NCBI GenBank assembly: GCA_001931905.2
Contig: MSJI02000187.1
Coordinates: forward strand, 34,329 to 98,328
DNA from: Cladosporium sp. IMV 00045
Taxonomy: Eukaryota; Ascomycota; Dothideomycetes; Cladosporiales; Cladosporiaceae
DNA: 64,000 bases
Direction: 5' to 3'
Below the pieces are notes generated by a model. It made no database searches and was not told where the DNA came from. It was given only the letters and a program-made list of their open reading frames with translations. This document shows positions 1 through 10,389 of this stretch, piece after piece. How positions within the stretch are numbered: position 1 is the first letter of the stretch; each line of letters starts with the position of its first letter. The translations under genes and the position numbers were made by a program.

Positions 1-366
1 CTCGAATATGCCTCCACCATCCTGGCCTGCATCAGTTTCGTGCTCGTCATCGCCGTCTACGTCGTCTACTGGAAAGGTCCCGTGCTGCGCAAGCGCTCTC
101 CCTTCGCCCAGCAACTCGCCGGTGCGCGCGAGGAGCAGGCGACTGGTGGTCGCAGGCTGTCGTACATTTCATACGGCGGCAGCGACAGGCGCAGGAGTCT
201 CGACTCGCAGACCGCGCGCCGCCCGGCCGGTCCGCCTAGGTCTTACAGCCAGAGCCAGAGGTTCTTCGGCGAAACTAGGGTTACGCCCAGAGGCACCCCG
301 AGTGCCAGCCGTGCGAACTCGGTCACGAGGCAGGCGGCTAGCCGGAATGCGAGTGTTGCTCGCTAG
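1..366 (+). CDS. MFS transporter, C-terminal fragment (5' end outside window)
   Basis: The frame is open from the first base and stops at TAG 364-366, giving about 121 residues. It begins in a hydrophobic helix (LACISFVLVIAVYVVYW) followed by the basic cytoplasmic sequence KGPVLRKRSPFAQQLAG and then a Ser/Arg-rich tail. A last transmembrane helix followed by a basic R-K/R-R-S-x-F-A motif is the usual end of fungal DHA1-type major facilitator multidrug transporters, so this is probably the last helix and tail of such a plasma-membrane proton antiporter. Substrate cannot be inferred. The tail of about 85 residues, rich in Arg and Ser, is longer than most. No intron is visible in this piece. The family call rests on a short segment; another polytopic transporter is possible. 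Confidence 0.6.
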   Translation, partial: LEYASTILACISFVLVIAVYVVYWKGPVLRKRSPFAQQLAGAREEQATGGRRLSYISYGGSDRRRSLDSQTARRPAGPPRSYSQSQRFFGETRVTPRGTPSASRANSVTRQAASRNASVAR

Positions 367-764
367 GCTTGAAAGTAGAGGCGGAGGAAGGGGTTGAGGA
401 TATGGTGGTGTTTGGTTGGTGAGAGGAAGAGATGAAGAGTTCTGTGAAAAACTTCCGTACTATCTTGTAATTTGTATCGAAAGATACTTCTTTTCACTGA
501 AAACACACTCCCGAATCTCAATCGTAGTACAATATCCTTTGACCGCGAATTCGACAAACGCTCCGTCAATTGTGTTCATCACATTGTTTGCCACTCATGC
601 TCGTTCATCCCTCGGATTGCATTTCAGCCTGGACGGCCACAACAACGCCTCGAACGGCATAGATGCTCCACGGTATAGACGATGAATATCCCTTCGGTAC
701 ACGCAGCAAACCTGTGAAATTGCACTGTTTGTTTACCATCACAGAGCATGTACGAGGAGTACTA
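367..764. other. Intergenic, 3' flank of MFS gene up to the transposon
   Basis: Normal-composition sequence with no recognisable gene. It ends in the TA dinucleotide (763-764) that was duplicated on insertion of the DNA transposon; base composition changes sharply beyond about 900. Confidence 0.6.
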
Positions 765-807
765 ACGTACTTGGCAAGCGAGCGGATCACGCAAGCGAGC
801 GGATCAA
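765..807 (+). repeat. Left terminal inverted repeat of the pogo-type element
   Basis: 43 bp beginning ACGTACTTGG, perfectly inverted relative to 9524-9566. Inside it a 16-bp unit, GCAAGCGAGCGGATCA, is repeated directly (774-789 and 791-806), which may be a duplicated transposase binding site. Unlike the interior it shows no obvious RIP. Confidence 0.95.
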
Positions 808-2204
808 GATTTCACTACCATTACTTTTAACCATGAATTACATAAGTAACTTCATAATTATAGGAATAAAACCACTTGAATTATGAACTACATACCCTAA
901 TAGTATGTTTGCTCGAACCACACTTGCTATATCTCATTCCTAGTATTTTGCGAGCTTTTCTTAGTAGCTAATCTAGTAAAACTAGATTAATATTTTTATT
1001 ATTATCCTATAACTGCTCCTTAACCATACGGTTCTAAGACCTAGCCTAGCCATCTTAGATAGTTATAGATCTATCCTATCGAATGAATTCCTTTTTACGT
1101 ACTCTCTTTTACTTTTAGTACTAATTTTTAGCTTAAAGAGTAGCTACCTTAGCTATTAAAAGTACCTTTTTATATACTATATTCTTAAAGCCTTTTAAAA
1201 GCTATTAGAAAGGTTTTTTAGCTAAAGAAGCTAATAACCTCTTTCGTTTACGATTCTCTATTAATACTAGCTAGCTTTATCGCTTAATTTTAGGTAGAGT
1301 CTTTAGTATTTTAGGGTCCTAAGATACCTAACTACTTCGTAGTAAAAGAGTAGCTTAAATAATAGGACTAAGGTTATCTAGTATAATTTATAGATTAAAT
1401 AGAGTAAGGCTAGTTACTCTAAATCTAGAAGTAATATTTTCTATTATTATTACTTATCTATAGGCTATATAGAATATAAAAAGGAATTCTTCCTTAGTAA
1501 TATAGTTAATACTAAGCCTTATCTTATTCTTAATCTAAGAGCTATATACCTTCTTTAGAGGGCTAAAATAGCTTATATCTAAAGGCTAAAGAATATAAGA
1601 TATATACGTAGGTATATATAGAGTTAGGATATAGTTCTAAAAGTAGAAGTCTCTAAAATTAGCTATTTAGTAGCTACTATAGCTATTAAAAATTAGTAGC
1701 CTCTATTTACCCTTATAATACTTAGTATTTTCGTAGAAGTACTAGATCTATTTAAGGCCTAACTTATCGTTAGTCTATCTATTATTGCTTAGAGTAATTC
1801 TCTAAGCTAGTAGGATACTAGTTTAGTACTAGGTCGACTAATAAAGCTTACTATTAAAGATAATAAATAGAGGGATTACTTACCCTTTTATATTAATTAC
1901 CTTAATTATAGTAACCTATTTCTAGTTCCCTAGCTATTTTATCCTTAGCCTACTCTTCTTATCTAATATTATAATTACTTTTAAAGTTAAAATAATACCT
2001 ATTTAGAAGCTAGTCTTATTAAAGTTAAAGAATATCCTCTTCTATAATACTATACTTTATAATTATATCTTCTATAAGTTTAAACTATAAGCTAATAAGC
2101 TCTAGATCCTCGACTTCTACTCTCTAGATATTAAACTTCCGATTATATACGCTTAAGAGCTCTAGATAGCGTTTAATAAAGTTAGTAACCTATTTTATAC
2201 TAAC

Positions 2205-2375
2205 TATTACAGGTGAGCAACGTATACATAGAAGCTTAATATAGTATTTAATAAGTTCGATATAGGACGGAAGGTCTTCTCTATCTAAGTCCGCTTAAAA
2301 GGGTATAGAGTACTAAGGCTATTCTCCTAAGGCGCAGTATTATCTACGCTTACCTCCTAAGGCTTGTTTTTTATA
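2205..2375 (-). repeat. 3' LTR of the Gypsy-type element
   Basis: 171 bp, same length as the other LTR and differing from it at about 14 positions by my alignment, every one a transition (C/T or G/A). It contains the short motif CTCCTAAGGC twice. It is preceded on the minus strand by the polypurine tract. Confidence 0.92.
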
Positions 2376-2396
2376 TTACCTCCTACTCTCTCTTTG
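2376..2396 (-). other. Polypurine tract of the Gypsy-type element
   Basis: On the minus strand this reads as an almost pure A/G run (AAAGAGAGAGTAGGAGGTAA) abutting the 3' LTR. It is the expected primer site for plus-strand synthesis and fixes the element's orientation. Confidence 0.8.
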
Positions 2397-2399
2397 TCT

Positions 2400-2486
2400 G
2401 TATTTACGCTATTTATTAATAGGGTCCGGTATAAATTCTTCGGGGGCCGCTCTTATCTATCTCTATCTCGCTAGTAAGACTCTTAG

Positions 2487-2520
<34 letters not shown>

Positions 2521-5500
2521 TATTTCTAAGCGAAAACTCGTAGATACTACTATTTCTATATTAAAGGGTAGAGGTCCTCTTTAGTATTAGAGAACTTCTT
2601 CCCCTTCTTTAGTATCGAGACTAGAGTAGATTCGATTGTTTCCCTTTCTTTTAACTACGGCGGTCTTACTGCTATTTATATGCTTCCGGCGTTCGTATAA
2701 TAATAGTACTAAGCTAGTAACTCGTTCTTATAGGATAGGTTCTGCTTCTAAACGCGCGGAATCCGCCTCGTTCTTATCTCGAAGCTATCTTATGCTCCTA
2801 TTATAAGCTACTATTGTTACTCGTTCTAACGAGCTTTAGTTGCTATTATCGTTTACTTCCGGCGTGCTGCTCCCGCTTTAGTAGGCTCGTAATCTGGTTT
2901 TTTATTATCGTAAATAATAGGCTCGTAATAGTAGCTTACTATTATTTGCTATTTATTATTCGTTAGTAGGTTACTAGTAGGTAAAGGCCTTCTTCTATAT
3001 TCTTTCTTCTCTTTCTCTTCTTCCCTCTTATAACTAATAGTAGTAGTAATAGTATTAGTAATAGTAATAGTAATATTATTATAGCTAATATAAGTATCCC
3101 CTTTTTCGTTCTATAGGAAGCATCTAGTAGGTTCCGAAGGGTACTAATAGGAGATAGCCTATCTACTATATCGGTTATACTATCTCTAGCATTAATTACT
3201 AGGACTAGGCTATAAGTGTTTCCTAGATCTTTTCTTTTAGAGTACTAACATTTTTATAGTCCTCTTACTCCTCTACTTACTAGGCGTATGCTACTACTCG
3301 CAAGAATTATAAGAACCTATAAGTTTCCTTTAGACTCTATTTAAAAAGCGTTGCTAACTATTCCTTTTAGTCTTTAAATAGCTTATATTACTTACGCTAT
3401 ATAGACCTACGCTACTAACGCTACTATATAAGACTCTCGCTCTAGTTCTATTCATTTTTTGTTAGCTAATATGCATTTTATAGCGCTAACGCTTATATAG
3501 ACCTAAAGAAGGTCCTTAAGGCTTATAAGGCTTTAAAGCTACTATAGGCTTCTAGTTTGTTATCTAGGTAAGATTAAATTCTGTCGTTCTCTACTTGTTT
3601 TCTATCGCTAACCGGCTTCTTAGGAGTGTCGCTAGCGAGGTAACCACTTCGGTAGTTAATATCGTTGCTTAGTAGGACTAGCTATAAGTATATCCTTATC
3701 TCTATATTGTTTTAGTCGCTAATAGTGTTATATAGTCCGGGTCCCGTTCCGCTAGCGTTTATTCTAGGTAGCTATCGTTATAATTAGTTTTTAAAGTCTT
3801 TTAGTATCTAGTATCCGGAGTGCGGTATCTAGTATTTTTATAGTAGAGGCTACTATTTTTGAAATGAAAATATTCTTCCTATGCCTTAATTATCCTAATA
3901 CTTCCCTTATATTCTATAACGCCTAATTCCGAAGTATCCTACTATTAACCTGTCTTTTCTTTTGCGCTTTTCCTCTTATCCTATACTTCTCTTAGCCTAT
4001 CGTAGTAGCAGGCGTTACTATATCTAGTCTTAAACTTGTCTATAGCCCTATTATCTACTAGGTTCTCTAAGGGTTCCTACGTCGGCTTATAGTAGCTAGT
4101 CTATTTTACTAGGACTTCTTTTTTTCGTTCTTTCTTTCTCCTAGACCTCGTATATAGGATCTCTTCGATATAGTACTCTTTATGCGAGTCTATTAGTAAG
4201 AGCTCTAGGTAACTATTATTAGACTCTTATCCTAGTAGCCTATCCTCGCTTGCTAGCTAGAGAAGGTTAGTATGGAAAACCGGGTGAATATTACTTAGTA
4301 TCCTAGATAATCTAATAGAGACTAGGGATAAAACGTTAGATACTATATACTTAGTATGTCTAGCGTTAAGACTCTTTTTAGGGTAGTTAGTCTTATAGTT
4401 TCTTAAATCTAGCTAAACTTTATTACCTTTCTAGTAGATTAGTACTAGAGTCTAGTTCTTATTTGCGCTTTCCTCTTATTCTTAAGCTATTACTACTATA
4501 CTAGCTTCGTAAAGGTTAGAGACCTTCTTTATCCTTTCTACGAATAGCTTTGCTCGCGTAGTAGTAGCTAGCTTCCTATTTTCTATAGGCTCCGGTTTTA
4601 AGCTTATAGGTAATAGTGCTTTGAATCTATAGGTTGCGAAGAATAGGCTCATTCCTAAGCCTGAGTAATAACGTCTGTTTAACGCTAGTTATGCTATAGG
4701 AAGCTATTTTTTCTAGTTAGACTACTCTTAGTTAATATAGTTCCTTAGGTATACCTAGACTTTCTAGTTAATTCTCTTAGGTTCTCTATCTATTTACGGA
4801 TAGTATCTAGAGCTAAGTCTCTATTCTACGCCTATTAGTCTATAGAACTCCTTCTAGAAGGTACTCGTCTAGTTTATTCCCCTATTGCTTATAATAGTAT
4901 AGGGCATTCTATAGTTTTTCGCCTAGCATTCTATAAACTTTTTAGCGTACTCCTCGGCTTTCATACTAGGTATTAGTTCTAGAACGACCTATTTACTTAG
5001 CCTATCTTTAATGACCTAGAGATAGCAGTTACCTTTAGAATCTAGGAGATTAGTTATAAAATCTATAGATATCTCCTAAAAGAATTAATTAGGGACTAGT
5101 AAAGGCTTTAAGAGTCTATATTTATATTCTCTCTAGACCTTATTTCTGCTACAGTAATCATAGTTTCTTAGGAACTGCTATACGTGCCTTAACTATAATA
5201 GCTAGTAGAAGTCGCGAGCTACGATAGTAGTAGTAGAGTCCTGTCCTAGATAACTATAGACTAGGGAATCGTAAATAGACTAGATAATTTTCGTCTATAG
5301 TATATCCTTCTATCTAGTCTTGTCTTCTATGCTATTATAGTTAGTCTCTAAGGTATTAGAGGCTCCTAGCACCTAAAGTTTCCTATAGTGCCGCAGGTTC
5401 CTATTCTAGTCTACGCTATAGTCGCCTATTTATACTTTCACTCTTACTACACTTAGAAATAAGTAGGAACCGGCTTTTACTACTTAGTATATAGCTTAAT

Positions 5501-8500
5501 AAGTCTTATCTATTAGCATAGTATCTAACTATAGCTTATTTAGTTCGTTGTCCTAAAAAGGGCTACGTAGGTCCGTTTATTATTAGTCGGGCCTATAGTT
5601 AAGCTAGGTAGCTAATAGTTCTACTAACGTAGTAGCTACTATTACCTTCCTCTTACTCTAGGAGTCTAGCTAATCTAGTGCGGACTCTAGTAGTAGGAAT
5701 CTCCTAAACTGTAACAACTTATCGTTACCTCTAAGTGTATCTTACTCTCTCTTAGATAGTATATCTAGTATTACTACTTCGGCCTCTAGTCGATATACTA
5801 AGGAGAACTGAAATTTTATTAAGACCTTATACTACTAGATTTATCTCTCTAAGAGTTACTATTTAACTATGAAATACTTAAGGTTTTTATAGTCTATCTA
5901 AATTATAAAGAGACTATACGCTTTAAGTTTAGAGGCCTAGAACTTTAAGTAGCAGATAATCGCTAGTTTTTCTTTATCGTAGATATTATAGTTAATCTTA
6001 GCTTTATTTAATTTCTGCGCGAAAAAGCCTATAGAGCGCCAGACTCTATTCTTTTCTTATATAAGAGCGCCCCCTAGAGTAAACCTACTATAGTCGGTCT
6101 CGAGGAAAGTAGGAAGTATTAGATCCTACCCTAAAAAGACTAGAGCCTAGTAGAATTTATCTCGCAGGTTTTTAAATGCTTCGTCTTCTAGTTTTCCCTA
6201 GGAAAATGTTACTCTCTTACTAGTAAGCGCTATTAAAGAGGCAGTAGTCTTCGAGTAGTATAGGATAAACATCTAGTAGTAGTTAGCGAACCTAAGGAAT
6301 CGTCTTACCTCTTTCTATGTCTAAGGAGCCTTCTAATTCTATACTACTTCTACTTTCTCTAAGTCGGGACTTACTCTTTTTCTATTAGTATATACTATAA
6401 ACCCTAAGTACTTAATTTCCTTCTAAGTAAACTTGCTCTTCTTAGGATCTAAGAATAAGCTTCTATCCTAAAGCTTATAGAGTATAGTTCTTACCTTATA
6501 GAAGTAATCCTCTTTCGAGCTATTTAAGTAGATAATAACGTCGTCTATATAGGCTAAGACGAAATCGTCTAAGTGTTCCTATAGTAGAGTATTAATATAC
6601 TATTAGAAAGTCGCTAGGGCCCTAGATAGACTAAATAGATATATAAGCCATTTAAAAGATCTAAACTTCGTCTAAAAAGTAGTCTTATGTTTATAGCCTA
6701 TAGCTATTCGAATCTAGTAGAATGCAGATACTACGTCTACCTTAGTAAGCTAGTAGGCTCCTATGAGATTTCGTAAGGTCTCTAGTATAAGTAGTAGTAG
6801 GTACCGATCCTACTTTATAATCGCGTTTAAGGTATAGTAGTTATAGTAGAACTAGAGTCCTCTACTAGGTTTCCGAATAAAAAGGATAGGTACTATAGCT
6901 TCTAATATAGAGGGCCTAATAAACCTCTTTAATCCTAGGTTGTCTAATATTTTCCTAAAGACTAGTAGCTCCTCTTTTAATATGCTATATAAAGGGCTTT
7001 AGAGTAAAGATAGTAGGGATCTATCTAGTTATAGGCGAAGTTCGACTCTATAGTCTATCCCTACCCCTCTATATAGTACTAGCTTCTTAGCCTCCTATAG
7101 GTTAAATAATAGGGCTATGTCCTAAATCTCTAGAAGTAGCTTTTTTTTAAGCTCTTCTATTATTAGGTACTCTCTCGACTTTAGAGCCTTCGCGACATCT
7201 ATCGATATTAACGCTATTACTATTATGAAGCTCCTATAGTCCTTCTTACTAAAGTAGTTTCGCCTCTCTAGTACCTATTACTCTACTCTTCTATAGTAGA
7301 ACTGCTACTTTTCTAGCGCAGTCCTAACTTTATTATACGCTTTCTAGGGGTTACTTAGGATTAGTAGGAAGGCTAAGTCGGGTATAACATATACGTAGAC
7401 TTTCTATCGGAATCCTTTAATTTCTATATTAAAGGCGACTACTCTTATAATACTCGAGCTTTATATAGCTAAGGATGCTCTTTTCACCTCTCTAGTTTCG
7501 AGGCTAATAAAGCTTAATCTGAGACTTTCTATAAGGTCTCTATTAATTGTAGCGTAGTATTAATATCCTTTATCGATAAGAGCTAAAGTTCTAAAGTTAT
7601 TTTAAATAGTTACGTCTATATATACTAGGTTTCTATTTATAATTTTACTAATTTTATTCTAATCTTTTGCTAATACTTCTTATACTCTCTACTCTCGACT
7701 TTAAGGGAGAGTTACTCTTTTCCTAAGCTAGAAGCTATAGACTCTAAGTTATCGTTATCGCTCTTAAGTAGGGGCTTCGTCTTTACTACGTTAATTCTAG
7801 TGCTTTATACTATAGGCGTGTAGGGGTAGTCGCGGATATAGTATCCGGACCCTTTATAGTAGAAGTAGAGACTTTCCTTTCGATGTCTATCCCTTTCTAT
7901 CGCGTCTACCTATTTAGCTCTTCGTTTCCTATTTGTTTTCTAATAGCTTCCTCGGCTCTTTTAGTAGTTTACGCCTATATACGTTAGAGCTATAATTGTA
8001 TCTCTGTTAGTATCTAACCTAGTCGTTATAGTACTATAATAGGAATATATAGTTACTATTATAGTTCTTTTAGAGTCTTTACTCTTTTCTCTTAGCTATC
8101 TCTTATAGGCGGCCTTAAACTAATTAGTTGTCTCAAGGTTTATTATGATCTATTCTACCTCCTAGGAGAATACATAGTAGTCTATCGTCTTTAGTATAGC
8201 TGCTATATAGATCTTTACGGCGTTCGAGAACGTATTCTTAAAGTAGCTAATCTTCGTAGCGTAATTCTAGCTCTCTCTACTAGCGCTTAGTAGGAGTCTA
8301 TCGAATTCTAGTTAGTATTCGTGCCATAGCTAACTGGCGGCGTGCCGTAAATAAGTAAGTCTCTCTAGGGCTTTCGCCTACTTGTTACTATCTATAAAGA
8401 TGTCTTTAAGTTGCGCGAAGAAAGCTTTAAGGTCCTTACTATAGGTAGCGCTTCTCTTTTCCTAGAAGTGTCTTATATAGGACTGCTCTCGTATTAGCAG

Positions 8501-8959
8501 AGTGCTATAAACAATGTCCTAGTAGTACTCGATAGGAAGCGTTAGTTTTATTACAGAGCGTACTTAGTATAAGCTTTAGAGCCTTAGGAAGTAGTCTTAG
8601 AAAGTTTCTATTTATCTATCCTACGTAGGTAGCTTCTACTCGCGGGGCTCTAATACTTCTTCCCTAGATTCTATTAGTAATCTCGTAGAAAGCGTCTCTA
8701 TTAGGGTCTTTACTAGCTCGCTTATAGACGGTTTACTAGAGGCGTTAGTATTAGGCGCTACTACGTATCGTCCGGATTCTACTTTATTAAGGGCAGTACG
8801 CGTACTTACTAACTCGTTCTCTATCTATTATTAACGTACGTATATCTCTTTAAGGATTTATTATATGTCGACGTTTGCTACGTCTCGCTTAGAGCTCCTA
8901 GACCCCGATTAGGTCGCTCTAGAGTCCGGCGTGATACCGCTAGAAGCCGGAGCGTTCAT
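2400..8959 (-). pseudogene. gag-pol remnant of the Gypsy-type element
   Basis: Starts at a minus-strand ATG (8959-8957) just inside the 5' LTR; the gag frame then carries many stops. A nucleocapsid zinc knuckle is still legible near 7815-7870 with spacing C-x2-C-x4-H-x4-C, but all four ligands now read Tyr, exactly what RIP makes of TGC and CAT. A retroviral-type protease region lies near 7330-7590 (ALID followed by Gly). Reverse transcriptase is unmistakable: FVLAYIDDVIIY, with the YIDD codons at 6551-6540, followed by FLDPKKSKFT and EIKYLGF. Integrase follows near 4960-5230 (QFLRNYDYC, then EISIDFITNLLDSKGN, a zinc-finger/catalytic-core junction). Domain edges are approximate because frames are riddled with stops. 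Confidence 0.88.
2489..2518. repeat. Homopolymer run, 30 T
   Basis: Thirty consecutive T on the plus strand, inside the retrotransposon between pol and the 3' LTR. Run length in an assembly may be inexact. Confidence 0.9.
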
Positions 8960-8977
8960 ATATTCGATCGAACTTAA

Positions 8978-9148
8978 TATTATAGGTAAGCGACGTATAT
9001 ACGGAAGCTTAATGTAGTATTTAATAAGTTCGATATAGGATAGAAGGTCTTCTCTATCTAAGTCCGCTTAAAAGGGTATAGAGTACTAAGGCTATTCTCC
9101 TAAGGCGTAGTATCGTCTACGCTTACCTCCTAAGGCTCGTCTTTTATA
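8978..9148 (-). repeat. 5' LTR of the Gypsy-type element
   Basis: 171 bp, aligning end to end with 2205-2375 without gaps. Adjoins the target duplication CTAAC at 9149-9153. The gag start codon is 18 bp inside it on the minus strand. Confidence 0.92.
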
Positions 9149-9523
9149 CTAACCTTCTAAGGCTTAGCTAGATTCTTTATACGAAGTATTATATTAGCTA
9201 TCTCTTTAATAATTACGCGCTAGAGAGGGAATCTATTAGATAATAGCTAAAGTACCTTTCGGAGAAGGATTTACTCTTTGTTATTTATGAGTTTACGTGA
9301 GTTTATAGGTATATTTGCTCGAGAGAAGACTCTAAGGTATCTTTAGCGAAGAGTTATAAATAGGACGTTATATATTTAAGATATAGCTCGAAGAGATAGG
9401 ACTTAGGTATTAATATATGCTTAGAGAGCTAAAGATATACGTCCTTTAGTTTGAGATGACATTATATATAAACATTGTTATATAATAAGAAGAAGAAGAT
9501 GGAAGACGCGTCACGCGCGCGTT

Positions 9524-9566
9524 TTGATCCGCTCGCTTGCGTGATCCGCTCGCTTGCCAAGTACGT
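9524..9566 (-). repeat. Right terminal inverted repeat of the pogo-type element
   Basis: Perfect 43-bp inverted copy of 765-807, including the doubled 16-bp unit, followed by the TA target duplication at 9567-9568. Confidence 0.95.
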
Positions 9567-9759
9567 TACTCGAACCACAGACCCTAACCCTACTTACCCC
9601 AAGTCGAAATAACAGACTCTGAACTTATTCACATCCGCAACTTGTCCGGCGCATCGCCATCGCTGCCACGCCAGTACTAATCGCTCTACGTACAAAAGAA
9701 GCATACCACATCTTCTGGTGACATCTATTGGCCATGGCGGGCAAAAAAACAAAAGAAGA

Positions 9760-9834
9760 TGGTCAATACGAGGGTCGAACTCGCGACCTTGGCGTTATTA
9801 GCACCACGCTCTAAACCAACTGAGCTAATCGACC
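9760..9834 (-). tRNA. tRNA-Ile (anticodon AAU)
   Basis: On the minus strand the sequence folds as a standard tRNA: acceptor GGTCGAT paired with ATTGACC, D-arm TTAGCTCAGTTGGTTTAGAGC, anticodon stem TGGTG/CGCCA enclosing loop CTAATAA (anticodon AAT), and T-arm GCGAG-TTCGACC-CTCGT. The discriminator base is A. No intron. A pol III T-rich terminator (TTTTGTTTTTTT) follows within 20 bp. It sits about 190 bp from the transposon's right end. Confidence 0.93.
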
Positions 9835-10389
9835 AGGTCTTATCAATAGGATTGATATCTAGCGTCGCTCTGTTGCGAATATGTAGCTTTTGTTGTTCAA
9901 GAGAATCTGGTTTCGCCAGCATCTTGTCTTGTTCTGAGGTCACAGCTTAGATCTGTCTTGTTCGCAAAATAATTCGCGGGTAATTGCAACATTCATAAGT
10001 TGGAAGAAGTAGTCTACATACTTTCCAACAAGATTCTCACGGCGGCACAACTTGCTGGTTGGCATTCGAAGCTTGAAGTCCAGGTTCTTCATCTCGCAGA
10101 ATTCCGCGCAGCAGTTTGGACGGAACAGAGGGACATCAGCAACATCGAGCCAAGGTATGATTTAAACGTGAAGTTGAAATTAACGAAGGATCTCTCCTCA
10201 AAAGGACAGACAAAGGTGCATTTGGAAGTGCAGCTAGGTATCCAAGCCTCAGATCGAAATGCGCCGACACCGGAATGCGACATCGGCGACCTGAGCTGTA
10301 TCTTGTATCCAAGACCTCGGCATCCGCCTCTACAAGTAGGTTGATTCGAACTAGAGTATCTCAGTAAACAAGTAAAGATTGTCAAGAAA
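9835..10389. other. Intergenic between tRNA-Ile and the methyltransferase gene
   Basis: No gene supported. A 114-codon open stretch at 10000-10344 starts only at TTG and resembles nothing; it probably includes the promoter and leader of the downstream gene. Confidence 0.5.

Larger units (their letters stand above)
2205..9148 (-). mobile_element. Ty3/Gypsy-type LTR retrotransposon, RIP-degraded, nested in the pogo element
   Basis: A 6944-bp element with 171-bp LTRs (2205-2375, 8978-9148) and a perfect 5-bp target duplication CTAAC (2200-2204 and 9149-9153). LTR ends read TA...TA, the RIP form of the canonical TG...CA. It is in minus orientation: a purine-rich tract lies directly before the 3' LTR (2376-2396 on the minus strand) and gag-pol remnants run from 8959 downwards. 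The order protease, reverse transcriptase, integrase is that of Ty3/Gypsy rather than Ty1/Copia elements. A run of 30 T (2489-2518) lies between the end of pol and the 3' LTR. The whole element is saturated with C-to-T/G-to-A type changes and stop codons, so it is dead. Confidence 0.92.
850..9462 (-). pseudogene. Fot1/pogo-like transposase, RIP-mutated and interrupted
   Basis: Reads on the minus strand from ATG 9462-9460. The first part (9462-9154, 103 codons) contains many TAA/TAG codons at positions where RIP would turn CAA/CAG/TGG into stops, yet the pattern of a pogo DNA-binding region is clear: an N-terminal helix-turn-helix stretch, then VIIKEIANIILR and LAKP, typical of the CENP-B/Tc5 HTH domain. 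The gene is split at 9149-9153 by the LTR element. If the element and one CTAAC copy are dropped, the frame continues without shift at 2199 with VTNFIKRY, RKFN and then an acidic stretch leading to the position of the conserved N-F-D-E-T-G-F motif (first catalytic Asp, near 2020). The C-terminal end, near 850-900, cannot be placed precisely. No functional product is possible. Confidence 0.85.
765..9566 (-). mobile_element. RIP-degraded Fot1/pogo (Tc1-mariner superfamily) DNA transposon, split by an LTR retrotransposon
   Basis: The element is bounded by perfect 43-bp terminal inverted repeats (765-807 and 9524-9566) and flanked on both sides by TA (763-764 and 9567-9568), the target duplication of Tc1/mariner elements. 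Removing the inserted LTR element plus one target duplication leaves about 1853 bp, the size expected for fungal Fot1/pogo elements. A decayed transposase frame starts at an ATG on the minus strand at 9462 and resumes in frame beyond the insertion (see the pseudogene entry). Nearly all the interior is TpA-rich and depleted of CpA/TpG with stop codons throughout, as RIP produces. The element cannot make its own transposase now, but its termini are intact and might be mobilised in trans. Confidence 0.9.
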
